Positions 23,236-33,915 of a stretch of DNA of 64,000 nt are shown piece by piece. Position 1 is the first letter of the stretch. Each line of letters begins with the position of its first letter. The DNA comes from an uncultured Bacteroidales bacterium (GTDB taxonomy: Bacteria > Bacteroidota > Bacteroidia > Bacteroidales > Barnesiellaceae), in NCBI GenBank assembly GCA_949298955.1, contig CASFYQ010000008.1, positions 49,174-113,173 on the forward strand. Direction: 5' to 3'. A model generated the notes under the pieces. It searched no databases, had not been told where the DNA came from, and worked only from the letters and a program-made list of their open reading frames with translations. The position numbers and the translations under genes were made by a program.

Positions 23236-24921
23236 TTATCTTTTCATCTCGGCCACAAACTCGTTGGCCTTGGCTACGGCTTTGGTAATGTGATCGCAAA
23301 TGTGGTCGTCGCCAATGAGTTTATCGATATTGGCCTTTTTCAACGTCTCGTGCACGCGGGGATTAACACCCGAGAGAATCACATGTATCTTCTCTTTCTG
23401 CGACGAGGCAATCAATATCTCGAGATTGTGTATCGCCGTAGAGTCGATGAAAGGAACCTTACGCATGCGGATAATACGTACCAGCGGACGGTCGGCCATG
23501 CTTCGCATCAACTCGTCGAACTTGGTAGCGACACCGAAGAAGAAAGGACCTTCGATTTCATAAATCTCTACACCTTTGGCCACTTTCAACACCTCGTGCC
23601 GATTCGACTCGGTACCATGAGCAATATCGAGTTCGTCGTGGAATACCGAGATTTTTGTCGTCTCGGTCATACGGCGCAGGAAGAGTACCACAGCCAACAA
23701 CAAACCTATCTCGATGGCAATCGTGAGGTTGAAGATAACGGTAAGCAGGAAGGTAATAACGAGCACCGACACGTCGGACTTGGGATTTTTCAACAGCGAA
23801 CGCACCGTGCGCCAACCGCTCATGTTATACGAAACGACAATGAGCACGCCGGCCAGACACGACATGGGTACAAGCCGAATAAGCGGCATGAGAAAGAGGA
23901 AAATCAACAGCAAAACCACAGCATGTATCATGCCGGCTACCGGTGTGCGGCCCCCGTTGTTGATATTGGTCATGGTGCGGGCAATGGCACCGGTCACCGG
24001 GATACCGCCAAAGAAAGGCACCACGATATTGGCAGCCCCCTGGGCCATCAGCTCGGTATTCGAATTGGTCTTGTCGCCGGTCACACCGTCGGCCACGGTA
24101 GCCGAGAGGAGCGATTCGATAGCTCCCAACACGGCAATGGTAAAGGCCGGAGAGAGCAGTTGGTTGATGGTATCCATGCTGATGTTGAGCGGCTGCGGCT
24201 CGGGCACATCGCTGCTGATGTCGAAACGGTCGCCTATCGTCTCGATACCCTCGATACCCCAAAACTGCCGAAGGATATAAACCAATATCGTCATGAGGAT
24301 AATCGCCATGAGCGAGCCGGGTATCTTGTTGGAAATGCGTGGCGTATAGGCAATTATGAGAATACTGAGCAAACCGATGCCCAACGACCAGAAATTGACA
24401 GTATCGATGTGCTGGAAATAGGCAATCCACTTGGAAATGAAATCGGCAGGCACACTATCCATCGTAAGACCCAGCAAATCTTTGATTTGCGTGGCAAAGA
24501 TAGTGAGGGCGATACCACTGGTAAATCCCACTACAATGGGATAAGGAATAAACTTGATAATAGTTCCCAACCTGAAACAACCCATGAGCACCAATATCAA
24601 CCCCGCCATGAAAGTAGCTATGGCCAGCCCTTCGAGACCATAGGTTTGTATGATACCATAGACAATGACAATAAAAGCACCCGTAGGCCCGCCTATCTGC
24701 ACACTGTTACCGCCCAAGAACGAAACGATAAAGCCCCCGATAATAGCGGTAATGAGACCCTTTTCGGGCGATACGCCCGATGCAATACCGAAAGCGATAG
24801 CCAGCGGCAGGGCCACGATACCCACAATGATACCGGCCATAAGGTCTTTCAAAAATCTTTCTTTGGAATAGCTTGACAACGAAGCCACGAATTTCGGGTG
24901 AAAATCCAATGTACTTTTCAT
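23236..24921 (-). CDS. SulP-family inorganic anion transporter with STAS domain
   Basis: This 561-residue protein has about 10-12 membrane helices and then a cytoplasmic STAS domain. The transporter opening MAGIIVGIVALPLAIAFGIA with GLITAIIGGFIVSFLGGN is the SulP signature. The STAS domain starts near residue 440 and includes VPFIDSTAIHNLEIL, where the DST motif corresponds to the anti-sigma-factor-antagonist phosphosite. Family members carry sulfate, bicarbonate or other anions, often with sodium or protons; the substrate is not decided here. The -7 element TAATTTTG on the minus strand (25034-25041) suggests a leader of about 105 nt. Confidence 0.9.
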   Translation of the reverse strand: MKSTLDFHPKFVASLSSYSKERFLKDLMAGIIVGIVALPLAIAFGIASGVSPEKGLITAIIGGFIVSFLGGNSVQIGGPTGAFIVIVYGIIQTYGLEGLAIATFMAGLILVLMGCFRLGTIIKFIPYPIVVGFTSGIALTIFATQIKDLLGLTMDSVPADFISKWIAYFQHIDTVNFWSLGIGLLSILIIAYTPRISNKIPGSLMAIILMTILVYILRQFWGIEGIETIGDRFDISSDVPEPQPLNISMDTINQLLSPAFTIAVLGAIESLLSATVADGVTGDKTNSNTELMAQGAANIVVPFFGGIPVTGAIARTMTNINNGGRTPVAGMIHAVVLLLIFLFLMPLIRLVPMSCLAGVLIVVSYNMSGWRTVRSLLKNPKSDVSVLVITFLLTVIFNLTIAIEIGLLLAVVLFLRRMTETTKISVFHDELDIAHGTESNRHEVLKVAKGVEIYEIEGPFFFGVATKFDELMRSMADRPLVRIIRMRKVPFIDSTAIHNLEILIASSQKEKIHVILSGVNPRVHETLKKANIDKLIGDDHICDHITKAVAKANEFVAEMKR

Positions 24922-25033
24922 CTTTTTCTTTACCTGTAAATACCTGTTTATAACCTTTCCCTCCTGCCAACAGGCCCCCGATAAGATAACAAAAAGAGAG
25001 CCTCTGCTTTACAGGGAACTTGAAAACCGGCGG

Positions 25034-25041
25034 CAAAATTA
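25034..25041 (-). promoter_or_regulatory. -7 promoter element TAATTTTG for the SulP gene
   Basis: A minus-strand TAnnTTTG match lies 113 nt upstream of the SulP start. No -33 element is evident. The intergenic stretch 24922-25258 otherwise holds only the kup promoter. Confidence 0.4.
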
Positions 25042-25200
25042 ACTCTTTTTTATGATTAGGAAGATATGTTTATTGAAAAAATTAAAATTTCCCTTCTGCA
25101 ATCAAACACTCGGTCGAGCACTCTCGCCCGACAATGACAGACCCTCTTCGCCCCGTCCGTAAAAAAACCGAAAAGAGTGTTTGTTATCACATATTTGTCT

Positions 25201-25208
25201 TATATTTG
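25201..25208 (+). promoter_or_regulatory. -7 promoter element TATATTTG for kup
   Basis: A perfect element lies 50 nt before the kup ATG. A TTTG at 25180-25183 has a 17-nt spacing, slightly short. Confidence 0.6.
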
Positions 25209-25258
25209 CGAGCGATTAAAAATCTTCACTTGCCAATAAAAGAGCTATTTCATATCTC

Positions 25259-27265
25259 ATGACCAAGCCATTACAAGAGAAAACCACGACCATAGGGAGA
25301 ATAGGGCTTGCCGGATTTTTCATCTCTTTGGGGATTGTCTTCGGCGATATCGGAACCTCCCCCCTTTATGTAATGAAAGCCATCATTCACACAGGCGAAA
25401 CACTTAATGAAAATTACATATTGGGTGCGTTGTCGTGCATCATCTGGACCCTCACTCTGCAAACGACCGTAAAATATGTGCTCATTGCCCTGAGGGCCGA
25501 CAACAATGGCGAGGGTGGCATACTCGCACTCTATGCCCTGCTGCGCAAGCACCGGCGCAAATGGATTTATGCCATTGCCATCATCGGAGCAAGCACCCTG
25601 CTGGCCGACGGTATCATCACTCCCGCCATCACCGTGACGTCTGCCATCGAAGGGTTGGAGGGTATCAGCCCCGATTTACCGGTGATTCCTGTGGTAATAA
25701 CTATCGTTACCGTCATTTTCTTTGTACAACAGTTCGGCACCGAATACATAGGCCGTTCGTTCGGGACATTCATGTTCCTGTGGTTCCTGCTGTTAGGCGT
25801 ATTGGGTACCATAGCGCTCACATCTTATCCGATGGTATTCAAGGCTTTCAACCCCTACTACGCCATATGGCTGCTGTCCGAATCGCCCAGCTGGTTCCTC
25901 ATTTTGGGTGCCGTATTCCTCTGCACCACGGGAGCCGAAGCACTCTATTCCGACTTGGGACATTGCGGGCGAAGCAACATTACCGTCAGCTGGATTTTCG
26001 TGAAGGTGATGCTTATCCTCAACTATCTGGGGCAGGGTGCCTGGGTGCTGGCACACCCCGACCAAGCGGTAAAAGAGAGCAACCCGTTTTATGCCATCGT
26101 GCCCAACGGAATGCTGCTGTTTGCCATCATTATGGCTACGGGAGCGGCCATTGTAGCCAGCCAGGCCCTTATCAGCGGCTCGTTCTCGATACTGAGCGAG
26201 GCCATGAACTTGAAATTTTGGCCCCGTATGCGCATCAAACACCCTACCCACATCAAGGGACAGCTATACATACCCACCATCAATCTGTTCATGTACATAG
26301 GCGTGATACTCACGGTACTGCTGTTTCGCGACTCCTCACATATGGAAGCAGCCTATGGCCTGGCCATCACAATCACCATGCTCATGACTACCCTGCTGCT
26401 GGGCTTCTACCTGAGCATGCACGGCACACCTCGCTGGTTGGTCTATCTGTTTTTGGGAGTCTACGGTATCATCGAAGGGATATTCCTCTTGGCCAATCTT
26501 TCAAAATTTGTTGCCGGCGGCTGGTTTACCCTGCTTATTGGCGGCATACTCTGCTTCATCATATTCGTATGGGTAGGGGCGCAGAGAATACGCCACAAAT
26601 ATCTGTCGACCAAACGGCTGAGCGATTACTACAAAATCATCGCCGACATCAAGGCCGACGAAAGCATACCCAAATATGCGTCCAATCTGGTCTACATAAA
26701 CCATGCACACAGCGAAGGCAACGTCGACGACAAAATACTCTACTCGATTATCAACAAGCAACCCAAGCGAGCCGACCATTACTGGCTGCTCAACTTGGAG
26801 TTTGTCGACACGCCCGACACTCTCGAGTACAGCTTTACCCCTCTCGTGAAAAGAACCCTTTTCGGGATAACGATTCGCATCGGGTTCCGCATCGAACCTC
26901 GCGTGAGCCTCTACCTGAGACAAATCGTGGAAGATCTCGTAGCAGCCGGCGAAATGGAATTGACCAGCACTTTCCCCTCTTTGCATAAGAACAACATACC
27001 CGGCGACTTCCGATTTATCATTATCCGCCACATCTACTACTCGGAAGACTCACGCAATCGCAAACAGAATATGCTGATGAGCCTTTTCTCGGCCATTCGA
27101 CGAATCGGTATCAACGAACCCAGCTGGCTGGGCCTGGACACGTCGGTAGTCGTTGTGGAATGTGTACCCTTGATTATTGCCAACCGGGGCAAGCAAATCA
27201 AGCGGATTGTCCGGGTAGAACCGCCCCGCAAAGGGCACATCTCATCACCGGCAGACATCGATTGA
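25259..27265 (+). CDS. kup: Kup-type potassium uptake protein
   Basis: This 668-residue protein belongs to the KUP/HAK/KT potassium-proton symporters. The N-terminal GIVFGDIGTSPLYVMKAII with NEGEGGILALYALL-like spacing (here DNNGEGGILALYALL) is the family signature. About 12 membrane helices run to residue 450. The cytoplasmic C-terminal region of about 220 residues includes the conserved HYWLLNLEFVD-like part and FRIEPRVSLYLRQIVEDL. Length is close to E. coli Kup (622). It is monocistronic, divergent from the SulP gene. Confidence 0.93.
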   Translation: MTKPLQEKTTTIGRIGLAGFFISLGIVFGDIGTSPLYVMKAIIHTGETLNENYILGALSCIIWTLTLQTTVKYVLIALRADNNGEGGILALYALLRKHRRKWIYAIAIIGASTLLADGIITPAITVTSAIEGLEGISPDLPVIPVVITIVTVIFFVQQFGTEYIGRSFGTFMFLWFLLLGVLGTIALTSYPMVFKAFNPYYAIWLLSESPSWFLILGAVFLCTTGAEALYSDLGHCGRSNITVSWIFVKVMLILNYLGQGAWVLAHPDQAVKESNPFYAIVPNGMLLFAIIMATGAAIVASQALISGSFSILSEAMNLKFWPRMRIKHPTHIKGQLYIPTINLFMYIGVILTVLLFRDSSHMEAAYGLAITITMLMTTLLLGFYLSMHGTPRWLVYLFLGVYGIIEGIFLLANLSKFVAGGWFTLLIGGILCFIIFVWVGAQRIRHKYLSTKRLSDYYKIIADIKADESIPKYASNLVYINHAHSEGNVDDKILYSIINKQPKRADHYWLLNLEFVDTPDTLEYSFTPLVKRTLFGITIRIGFRIEPRVSLYLRQIVEDLVAAGEMELTSTFPSLHKNNIPGDFRFIIIRHIYYSEDSRNRKQNMLMSLFSAIRRIGINEPSWLGLDTSVVVVECVPLIIANRGKQIKRIVRVEPPRKGHISSPADID

Positions 27266-27286
27266 CAACGAACTCTCACAATACAC

Positions 27287-27325
27287 GAAGCCGGCAAAAA
27301 GGAAAGCACTCCCTTTGCCGGCTTC
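27287..27325. terminator. Bidirectional terminator between kup and the GNAT gene
   Basis: GAAGCCGGCAAA/TTTGCCGGCTTC is a perfect 12-bp stem with a 15-nt loop between converging genes. Confidence 0.8.
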
Positions 27326-27362
27326 GCAACTAAATAGAACGGTTATCTCTTCTTATTATTAT

Positions 27363-28493
27363 TCAAATTTTCTTGACATAGGCACGACGGCGTTTGTGCT
27401 GATGGCGCTCGAAATATTGCCACTGCGACTGCACTTTCTCGTTCTCTTCAAGCTCGGGATTACTCTCGGCAAATTTATAGCCATTACGGATAAAGACCGG
27501 TATGAGGTCTGAGAAAAGAAGCGCATTAACCCCTTTGCTCTGATAGTCGGGACGCACAGCCACCAACAGCAAGTCGACTCCGTCGTTTTTCCCTTTAAGA
27601 GCTTTGAGCAGGTGAATAAAACCAAAAGGAAAGAGGCGGCCTCTCGATTTCTGCAAAGCTCTCGACATGGAGGGTATGGCGATACCCACCGCGATGAGGT
27701 CGTCGTTCTCGTCGACAATGACAGTCACATTTTCGAGGCGCAGTAAAGGTATATACATCTTGACGTAATAGTCGATTTGCCGCTGCGAAAGATCCGAGTA
27801 TCCATACAGGTCGGCATAGGCCTGGTTGATAAGGTCGAAAATCTTTTGCCCATAGTTGCCGGCATAAATCTCGGAAGTCTTCTTGAATTTAAGAATCCTG
27901 AGGTTGTATTTGCGCTGCACAATATCGCTTATGCGCTGGTGCTTCTCGGGCACACACTCGGGCACCTTGATTTTATACTCGACCCAATCGACCTCCTTCT
28001 CGAATCCCAAAGACTCGAGGTGATCGACATAATAGGGATAGTTGTAAATCGAGGCCATTGTACTGAGCTGGTCGTATCCCTCAACAAGCATACCTTCGGG
28101 ATCCATATCGGTAAATCCGAGGGGGCCGTGCAGCTGGTCCATACCTTTGGAGCGGGCCCAATTCTCGACGGCCTCGAAGAGCGCCTTGCTCACCTCCTTA
28201 TCGTCGATAAAATCGACAAATCCAAACCGGGCAGCTTTCTCTCCGGTCTTCTCGTTGACTTTGCGATTGATGATACCGGCAATGCGACCTACGGGTTTCC
28301 CGTCGCGATAAGCCATATAATACACCGATTCGCAAAAATCGAAAGCCGGATTGCTCTTAGCGCTCAATGTGCCCACCTCGTCCAAGACCAGCGAAGGCAC
28401 ATAATATTCGTTGCCCTCATACAAATCGATTGAGAATTTGGCAAATTTCTTTAACGCACGATTCCCGGCAATTTCCTTAATTGTGATTGACAT
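27363..28493 (-). CDS. GNAT-like acyltransferase-fold protein
   Basis: This 376-residue protein is related to uncharacterised Bacteroidota N-acetyltransferase-fold proteins. The N-terminal half has FCESVYYMAYRDGKPVGRIAG followed by GFVDFIDDKEVSKALFEAVE, the beta-alpha arrangement of a GNAT module. GPLGFTDMDPEGMLVEGYD is a conserved hinge. The C-terminal half has a second acyltransferase-like core, LLLVAVRPDYQSKGVNALLF, with the Q/R-x-x-G-x pattern that would bind the pantetheine of acetyl-CoA. The substrate is unknown. It lies 47 nt downstream of upp on the same strand and may be cotranscribed. Confidence 0.7.
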   Translation of the reverse strand: MSITIKEIAGNRALKKFAKFSIDLYEGNEYYVPSLVLDEVGTLSAKSNPAFDFCESVYYMAYRDGKPVGRIAGIINRKVNEKTGEKAARFGFVDFIDDKEVSKALFEAVENWARSKGMDQLHGPLGFTDMDPEGMLVEGYDQLSTMASIYNYPYYVDHLESLGFEKEVDWVEYKIKVPECVPEKHQRISDIVQRKYNLRILKFKKTSEIYAGNYGQKIFDLINQAYADLYGYSDLSQRQIDYYVKMYIPLLRLENVTVIVDENDDLIAVGIAIPSMSRALQKSRGRLFPFGFIHLLKALKGKNDGVDLLLVAVRPDYQSKGVNALLFSDLIPVFIRNGYKFAESNPELEENEKVQSQWQYFERHQHKRRRAYVKKI

Positions 28494-28540
28494 GATGTTT
28501 ATAATTTCAGCAAATTCTTTCTACGCAATCGTCCCGCACG

Positions 28541-29191
28541 CTACTCCTTGGTCCCGTAGGCAAGGTCGCCGGCGTCGCCGAGGCCGGGCACGATATAGGA
28601 ATGATCGTCGATTCGATCGTCGACGGCGCCTACCCACAAGGTGGTGTCGTCGGGGAAATGTTGTTTCACATAATCGATAGCCTGCCGACTCGCAATAACC
28701 GATGCGATGTGCACGCTCTTGGGAGTACCCTTGGTGAGCAGAGCCTTGTACGATAACTCCATGGAACCACCGGTGGCCAACATGGGATCGGTGATAACCA
28801 AGATTTTCCCATCGAGACGGGGCGAGGCGATATACTCAATGAAAATATCAAAATTGAGTTTATCCTTATACTTGCGATAGGCCGATACGAAAGCATTCTC
28901 GGCATCGTCGAGGCAATCGAGAAAACCCTTGTGAAACGGAAGCCCTGCCCTCAAAATCGTGGCCAACACCACGGTATCATCGGGAAGATTCACCCGGGCG
29001 GTACCCAGCGGAGTCGTCACCTCCTTCTCGCTGTAATGCAGGCGATGGCTGATTTCGTATGCCATAATCTCGCCTATACGCTCCAGATTCCTACGGAACC
29101 GTATGCGGTCGGTCTGGATATTCACATCTCGTAATTCGGCCATAAACCGGTTCACTACCGAGTTTTTCTCGGCAAAATTGATTATCTCCAT
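28541..29191 (-). CDS. upp: Uracil phosphoribosyltransferase
   Basis: This 216-residue enzyme makes UMP from uracil and PRPP. The PRPP-binding loop is LVITDPMLATGGSM near residue 126. VLATILRAGLPFHKGFLDCL and the C-terminal WVGAVDDRIDDHSYIVPGLGDAGDLAYG (uracil-binding end, quoted here in part as YIVPGLGDAGDLAYG) fit the Upp family. Length agrees with bacterial Upp (208-217). A minus-strand -7 element TACTTTTG (29215-29222) lies just upstream. Confidence 0.93.
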   Translation of the reverse strand: MEIINFAEKNSVVNRFMAELRDVNIQTDRIRFRRNLERIGEIMAYEISHRLHYSEKEVTTPLGTARVNLPDDTVVLATILRAGLPFHKGFLDCLDDAENAFVSAYRKYKDKLNFDIFIEYIASPRLDGKILVITDPMLATGGSMELSYKALLTKGTPKSVHIASVIASRQAIDYVKQHFPDDTTLWVGAVDDRIDDHSYIVPGLGDAGDLAYGTKE

Positions 29192-29389
29192 AGTTTGCTT
29201 TTTTTGCCGAAGAACAAAAGTACGTATAAATTTTGTTTTAGAAAATTATAAATTGTTTTTTCTCCGATTTGAACCCCAAACAGGGGCTTTTTGCTATGCC
29301 CGCATAGCGATTGAGGGTATATTTGTAATAAATACAAACAATTAGCGAAAATTTTCTTTAATTAAATCGCTACTTGTAGAATTTGTTGT

Positions 29390-29397
29390 TAATTTTG
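29390..29397 (+). promoter_or_regulatory. -7 promoter element TAATTTTG for pckA
   Basis: The element lies 63 nt before the pckA ATG. The -33 element is not clear. The 5' flank is AT-rich, as expected for a strongly expressed gene. Confidence 0.55.
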
Positions 29398-29459
29398 CAG
29401 TCGGTTTTCATAGACTAAGAATAAGAATAATATTTTATAAACCATTAAATTCAAAAACA

Positions 29460-31067
29460 ATGGCAACATTAGATTTAAGCAAGTATGGTATTACAGATGT
29501 AAAAGAGATTTTACACAATCCCTCGTACGAAGTATTGTTCGAGGAAGAGACCAAAGCCAGCCTGGAAGGTTATGAAAAAGGTCAAGTAACCGAACTCGGC
29601 GCTGTGAATGTAATGACAGGTATCTATACCGGTCGTTCTCCCAAAGACAAATTCTTTGTTATGAACGAAGCCAGCAAAGACACTATTTGGTGGACTACCG
29701 ACGAATATAAAAACGACAACAAGCCTTGCTCGGAAGCTGCTTGGGCCGACCTCAAAGCCAAAGCCGTAAAAGAACTCTCGGGCAAGAGACTGTTTGTAAT
29801 GGATACGTTCTGCGGTGCCAACCCCGCTACTCGTCTGAAAGTACGTTTCATCATGGAGGTTGCATGGCAAGCTCACTTTGTAAAGAACATGTTTATCCGT
29901 CCTACCGAAGAGGAACTGGCCAACTACGGCGAACCCGATTTCGTATCGTTCAACGCTGCCAAAGCCAAAGTGGACAACTACAAAGAACTGGGTCTGAACT
30001 CCGAAACAGCCACGGTATTCAACTTGAAGACCAACGAGCAAGTAATCTTGAACACCTGGTATGGCGGTGAGATGAAAAAAGGTATCTTCTCGATTATGAA
30101 CTACCTGAACCCCTTGAAAGGCATGGCTTCGATGCACTGCTCGGCCAACACCGACAAAGAGGGCAAGAGCACCGCTATCTTCTTCGGTCTCTCCGGTACG
30201 GGTAAAACCACTCTGTCGACCGACCCGAAACGTCTGCTCATCGGTGACGACGAACACGGCTGGGACAACGACGGTGTATTCAACTACGAAGGCGGTTGCT
30301 ACGCTAAGGTTATCAACCTCGACAAAGAGAGCGAACCCGATATCTACAACGCCATCAAACGCGACGCCCTCCTCGAAAACGTTACGGTCGATGCCAACGG
30401 CAAAATCGATTTCGCCGATAAGAGCGTAACCGAGAACACCCGTGTATCGTATCCTATCTACCACATCGACAACATCGTGAAACCCGTTTCGAAAGGCCCG
30501 CACGCCAAACAGGTTATCTTCCTGTCGGCCGATGCCTTCGGTGTATTGCCTCCCGTTTCTATCCTGAACGCCGAGCAAACGAAATACTATTTCCTCTCGG
30601 GCTTCACCGCCAAACTGGCCGGTACAGAACGTGGTATCACCGAGCCGACTCCTACTTTCTCGGCTTGCTTCGGTGCTGCCTTCCTGTCGCTGCATCCTAC
30701 CAAATATGCCGAAGAGCTGGTTAAGAAAATGGAAATGGTCGGTGCCAAGGCTTACTTGGTAAATACGGGCTGGAACGGTACGGGCAAACGTATCTCGATT
30801 CGCGATACCCGTGGTATCATCGACGCTATCCTCGACGGTTCGATCGACAAGGCTCCGACGAAAGTTATCCCCTATTTCGATTTCGTTGTTCCTACCGAAT
30901 TGCCGGGTGTTGACAAGAACATTCTCGATCCGCGCGACACCTATGCCAACGCCGCCGATTGGGATGCCAAGGCTAAAGACCTCGCCAGCCGCTTCATCAA
31001 GAATTTCGCAAAATTCGAAGGTAACGAAGCTGGTAAAGCTCTGGTTGCTGCCGGCCCGAAACTCTAA
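29460..31067 (+). CDS. pckA: Phosphoenolpyruvate carboxykinase (ATP)
   Basis: This 535-residue enzyme interconverts oxaloacetate + ATP and phosphoenolpyruvate + CO2 + ADP. In gut Bacteroidales it usually runs in the carboxylating direction on the way to succinate. [13 protein letters not shown] near residue 51, [12 protein letters not shown] near 200, the P-loop [11 protein letters not shown] near 243 and the Mg-binding GDDEHGWD are all present. The length matches bacterial ATP-type PckA (about 540). The codons are clearly biased to CGT, GGT, GCT and AAC compared with neighbours, a sign of high expression. Confidence 0.97.
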   Translation: MATLDLSKYGITDVKEILHNPSYEVLFEEETKASLEGYEKGQVTELGAVNVMTGIYTGRSPKDKFFVMNEASKDTIWWTTDEYKNDNKPCSEAAWADLKAKAVKELSGKRLFVMDTFCGANPATRLKVRFIMEVAWQAHFVKNMFIRPTEEELANYGEPDFVSFNAAKAKVDNYKELGLNSETATVFNLKTNEQVILNTWYGGEMKKGIFSIMNYLNPLKGMASMHCSANTDKEGKSTAIFFGLSGTGKTTLSTDPKRLLIGDDEHGWDNDGVFNYEGGCYAKVINLDKESEPDIYNAIKRDALLENVTVDANGKIDFADKSVTENTRVSYPIYHIDNIVKPVSKGPHAKQVIFLSADAFGVLPPVSILNAEQTKYYFLSGFTAKLAGTERGITEPTPTFSACFGAAFLSLHPTKYAEELVKKMEMVGAKAYLVNTGWNGTGKRISIRDTRGIIDAILDGSIDKAPTKVIPYFDFVVPTELPGVDKNILDPRDTYANAADWDAKAKDLASRFIKNFAKFEGNEAGKALVAAGPKL

Positions 31068-31092
31068 TCGAATCACGATTCACGAGAATAAA

Positions 31093-31126
31093 AAACGAGG
31101 TTGCTCCCAACGGGGCAGCCTCGTTT
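31093..31126 (+). terminator. Terminator after pckA
   Basis: AAACGAGGTTGC/GCAGCCTCGTTT forms a 12-bp stem (one G-T pair) followed by GTTT. It lies 25 nt after the stop. Confidence 0.8.
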
Positions 31127-31180
31127 GTTTCTATACAATCGGGCAAATAGTGCACGTCGGGCAAATAACCCGCAACTGCG

Positions 31181-31657
31181 TCACACAAGTGCGGCTACAA
31201 AAACATAGATAAAATAAGCGCAAAGCGAGACCTTGATAACAACTCCCAACAAGAACCCCAGGAAAGCTCCCAGCCCCGCCTTGAAGGCTTCGTGAGTGAG
31301 TTTACCGCCCAGCAACTCGCCAACGATAGCACCCACCAATGGGCCCAAAATAACGCCCCATGGCGGAAATACAAACATGCCTATCACCGTGCCGACTATA
31401 CATCCGCGGTCTCCCCATTTGCTACCGCCCCCATACTTGGTGCCGATAAGGGGCGTGAAATAGTCGAGTACCTGCACGACAATGACCAGAATGGCCCAAA
31501 TCACGAGCTGGGTGACGGTAAACTGCACTCGATCGGTAATATGGAGCAGCCACATACCCACATACGCAAGCGGCGGCCCCGGGAGTGCGGGCAGAAAACA
31601 ACCTCCCAGCCCCAAGAGCAGACACACAGCTCCCAAAATAATCCATACAATATCCAT
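31181..31657 (-). CDS. DUF456 membrane protein
   Basis: This 158-residue membrane protein has about four or five helices. The glycine- and proline-rich GGCFLPALPGPPLAYVGMW near residue 19 and the repeated glycine helix PLVGAIVGELLGG are typical of DUF456, a small family of unknown function with glycine-zipper-like helices. The start is taken at 31657 (MDIVW); a longer frame to 31783 adds a polar, cysteine-containing stretch that does not fit the family. It is divergent from tcdA. Confidence 0.8.
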   Translation of the reverse strand: MDIVWIILGAVCLLLGLGGCFLPALPGPPLAYVGMWLLHITDRVQFTVTQLVIWAILVIVVQVLDYFTPLIGTKYGGGSKWGDRGCIVGTVIGMFVFPPWGVILGPLVGAIVGELLGGKLTHEAFKAGLGAFLGFLLGVVIKVSLCAYFIYVFVAALV

Positions 31658-31855
31658 CGGGTTCTCTGTTTTTAATGATTTCCAACCATTCTCCGGGAAA
31701 ACCGGCAAGAATAAAATCGCACCTCCCGCCCCGGAGCTTTCACAGACAAAGATAGCACAAATGACGGACGGAACAAATTTCATCGCAATTCCCCTGTTTT
31801 CTCCAAAAAAAGAGTATCTTCGTAAATTGATTATACCCGATAAACCGAAAGTACG

Positions 31856-32575
31856 ATGGAAGAATGGCTGTCACGAACCTGCCTGCTGATAGGCGATGCC
31901 GCCATGGAGCGATTGCGCCATGCCCATGTGATGGTCGTGGGTACAGGCGGTGTGGGCGCCTACGCGGCCGAAATGATTGCACGGGCGGGTGTGGGTCGCC
32001 TGACGATTGTCGACGGCGACAACGTAGCCGAGAGCAACCTGAACCGGCAGCTCGTGGCTTTGCACAGCACGTTAGGCAAGCCCAAAACCAAGGTGCTGGC
32101 AGCCCGATTGCTCGACATCAACCCCTCCTTGGAACTTACTACCGAGCAACGGTTCCTCGAAGCCGACGATATTCCCGCCCTGCTGGAACGGGATTCAATC
32201 GATTTCGTGGTCGACGCCATCGATACCTTGGCGCCCAAAATCGCCCTTATCACCTACTGCCTGCGACACAAGATAAGAATCGTCTCGTCGATGGGCGCGG
32301 GAGGACGCAAAGACCCGTCGGCCATACGGGTGGCCGACATAGCCGACACCTACCATTGCGGGCTGGCCCGGGCGGTACGGTTACGGTTGCGCAAGGCGGG
32401 CATCACCAAGGGTTTGAAAACGGTATTCTCGACCGAACAGGCCGACTCGCGTGCCGTCGTGGCCGTCGAAAACGAACGCTACAAGAAATCGACCGTGGGC
32501 ACCGTATCGTACCTGCCGGCGATGTTCGGGTGTTACCTGGCCAGCCATGTGATTGGAAAACTCACCGAAATATGA
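31856..32575 (+). CDS. tcdA: tRNA threonylcarbamoyladenosine dehydratase (TcdA/CsdL)
   Basis: This 239-residue E1-like (ThiF/MoeB) protein cyclises t6A37 of tRNA in an ATP-dependent step. The adenylation motif [20 protein letters not shown] lies near residue 25, followed by [14 protein letters not shown], which has the N-x-x-R-Q of E1 enzymes. The internal CxxC zinc pairs of MoeB/ThiF are absent, which fits TcdA, and the length (E. coli TcdA 268) agrees. The gene heads an operon: lolD starts within its stop codon (ATGA). Confidence 0.88.
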   Translation: MEEWLSRTCLLIGDAAMERLRHAHVMVVGTGGVGAYAAEMIARAGVGRLTIVDGDNVAESNLNRQLVALHSTLGKPKTKVLAARLLDINPSLELTTEQRFLEADDIPALLERDSIDFVVDAIDTLAPKIALITYCLRHKIRIVSSMGAGGRKDPSAIRVADIADTYHCGLARAVRLRLRKAGITKGLKTVFSTEQADSRAVVAVENERYKKSTVGTVSYLPAMFGCYLASHVIGKLTEI

Positions 32576-33249
32576 TAGAGATTAAGAACATACACAAGAG
32601 CTACGGCTCGTTGGAGGTACTGAAAGGTATCGACGCTACTATCGAGCAAGGCGAGATTGTGGCCATCGTGGGTGCAAGCGGCGCCGGCAAAACCACACTG
32701 CTGCAAATCGTGGGGACCCTCGACAAGCCCGACTGCGGCGAAATACGATACGACGGCAAGCGGGTAGACAATCTGCCCGACCGCGAAATGGCCCGTTTCA
32801 GAAACCGGCATATCGGGTTTGTCTTTCAGTTTCATCAACTGTTGCCCGAATTTTCGGCACTCGAAAATGTCATGATACCGGCCCTCATCGGAGGCAGTAA
32901 TTCGGCCGAAGCCGAACGGGAAGCCCGTCGCATACTCGATTTCCTGAGCTTGGGCGACCGCCTTGCTCACAAACCGGCCCAGCTCTCGGGCGGCGAGAAA
33001 CAGCGAGTGGCCGTTGCACGGGCTCTCATCAACCGCCCGTCGGTTATCCTGGCCGACGAACCGTCGGGGAGCCTCGACTCGAAAAATAAAATCGAACTGC
33101 ACAAGCTCTTCTTCGACCTGCGCGACGAGTTCAAACAGACATTCGTCATTGTCACACACGACGAATCGCTGGCACAAATGACCGACCGCATCCTCTTTAT
33201 GAAAGACGGATCGATTGTCGGCCCCACCGAAAAGGAGGGCGAGATATGA
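32572..33249 (+). CDS. lolD: LolD-like ABC transporter ATP-binding protein
   Basis: This 225-residue ATPase has Walker [10 protein letters not shown] (about 34-42), signature [15 protein letters not shown] near 138, Walker [13 protein letters not shown] and the switch histidine in FVIVTHDE. It belongs to the LolD/MacB class, driving lipoprotein release from the inner membrane (LolCDE) or related mechanotransmission. No permease gene is adjacent, so the partner is encoded elsewhere. It overlaps tcdA by 4 nt and the lipoprotein gene downstream by 4 nt. The assignment to LolD proper rather than another member is by similarity only. Confidence 0.85.
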   Translation: MIEIKNIHKSYGSLEVLKGIDATIEQGEIVAIVGASGAGKTTLLQIVGTLDKPDCGEIRYDGKRVDNLPDREMARFRNRHIGFVFQFHQLLPEFSALENVMIPALIGGSNSAEAEREARRILDFLSLGDRLAHKPAQLSGGEKQRVAVARALINRPSVILADEPSGSLDSKNKIELHKLFFDLRDEFKQTFVIVTHDESLAQMTDRILFMKDGSIVGPTEKEGEI

Positions 33250-33911
33250 AACACCCTGCCGCATCGCACTGGTGGCTTCTCCTGCTGCCGTTACTGGTAT
33301 TGACGGCTTGCAAAAAAGAGGAGGAAGATATATACGGCATCTTCTACCTCGACATCGTCACCTGCCACAAAGACAACGGAGCGACCTATTTTACCTGCCA
33401 GACAACCGACTCGGCACCGATGGATACCCTCTGCCCCATTGGTGTGGTAGACGAGTCGAAGACGGGCGAAGGAGAGCGTGTGTTGCTGCAATTCCGCCCC
33501 ATCGAAGAACAGGGCGAACACCGCAAACAGATAGAGATACTGGCTCTCTCGTCGATTCATTTCGACACCTTGCGGGTGGTATCGCACGAGAAGATGGCCG
33601 AGTTGCCCAACGATACCCTCTACCTGCAAAGCGTGTGGAAAACGGGCGATTTCCTCAACTTGCGTTATCGTATCGACTACCACAGCCGGCCCCACAGCAT
33701 CATGCTGGTAGCCGACCAGTCGCAATTAAACAGCGACACCCTCAAAGTAGAGTTGCGCCACAGCCGCAACGACGACCCCGAAGGACACTGGACCAACCTC
33801 TACTCGTCATTCAACATCGGAGCCTGTCGCAGCCGCCCCTACACGACACTGCAACTATATGTGAACCAAGTGAATTTCAACTATAAATATTATTACTTCA
33901 AATTAAACTGA
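33246..33911 (+). CDS. NigD-like lipoprotein
   Basis: This 221-residue protein has a lipoprotein signal with lipobox LTAC (Cys22), followed by KKEEED, an acidic/polar sorting stretch typical of surface or outer-membrane lipoproteins in Bacteroidota. The two-part beta-rich body, with [20 protein letters not shown] then [19 protein letters not shown], resembles the NigD-like family, originally linked to bacteriocin-related genes but of unknown function. It overlaps lolD by 4 nt, so its lipidation cargo relation to LolD is suggestive but unproven. Confidence 0.7.
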   Translation: MKHPAASHWWLLLLPLLVLTACKKEEEDIYGIFYLDIVTCHKDNGATYFTCQTTDSAPMDTLCPIGVVDESKTGEGERVLLQFRPIEEQGEHRKQIEILALSSIHFDTLRVVSHEKMAELPNDTLYLQSVWKTGDFLNLRYRIDYHSRPHSIMLVADQSQLNSDTLKVELRHSRNDDPEGHWTNLYSSFNIGACRSRPYTTLQLYVNQVNFNYKYYYFKLN

Positions 33912-33915
33912 CCCT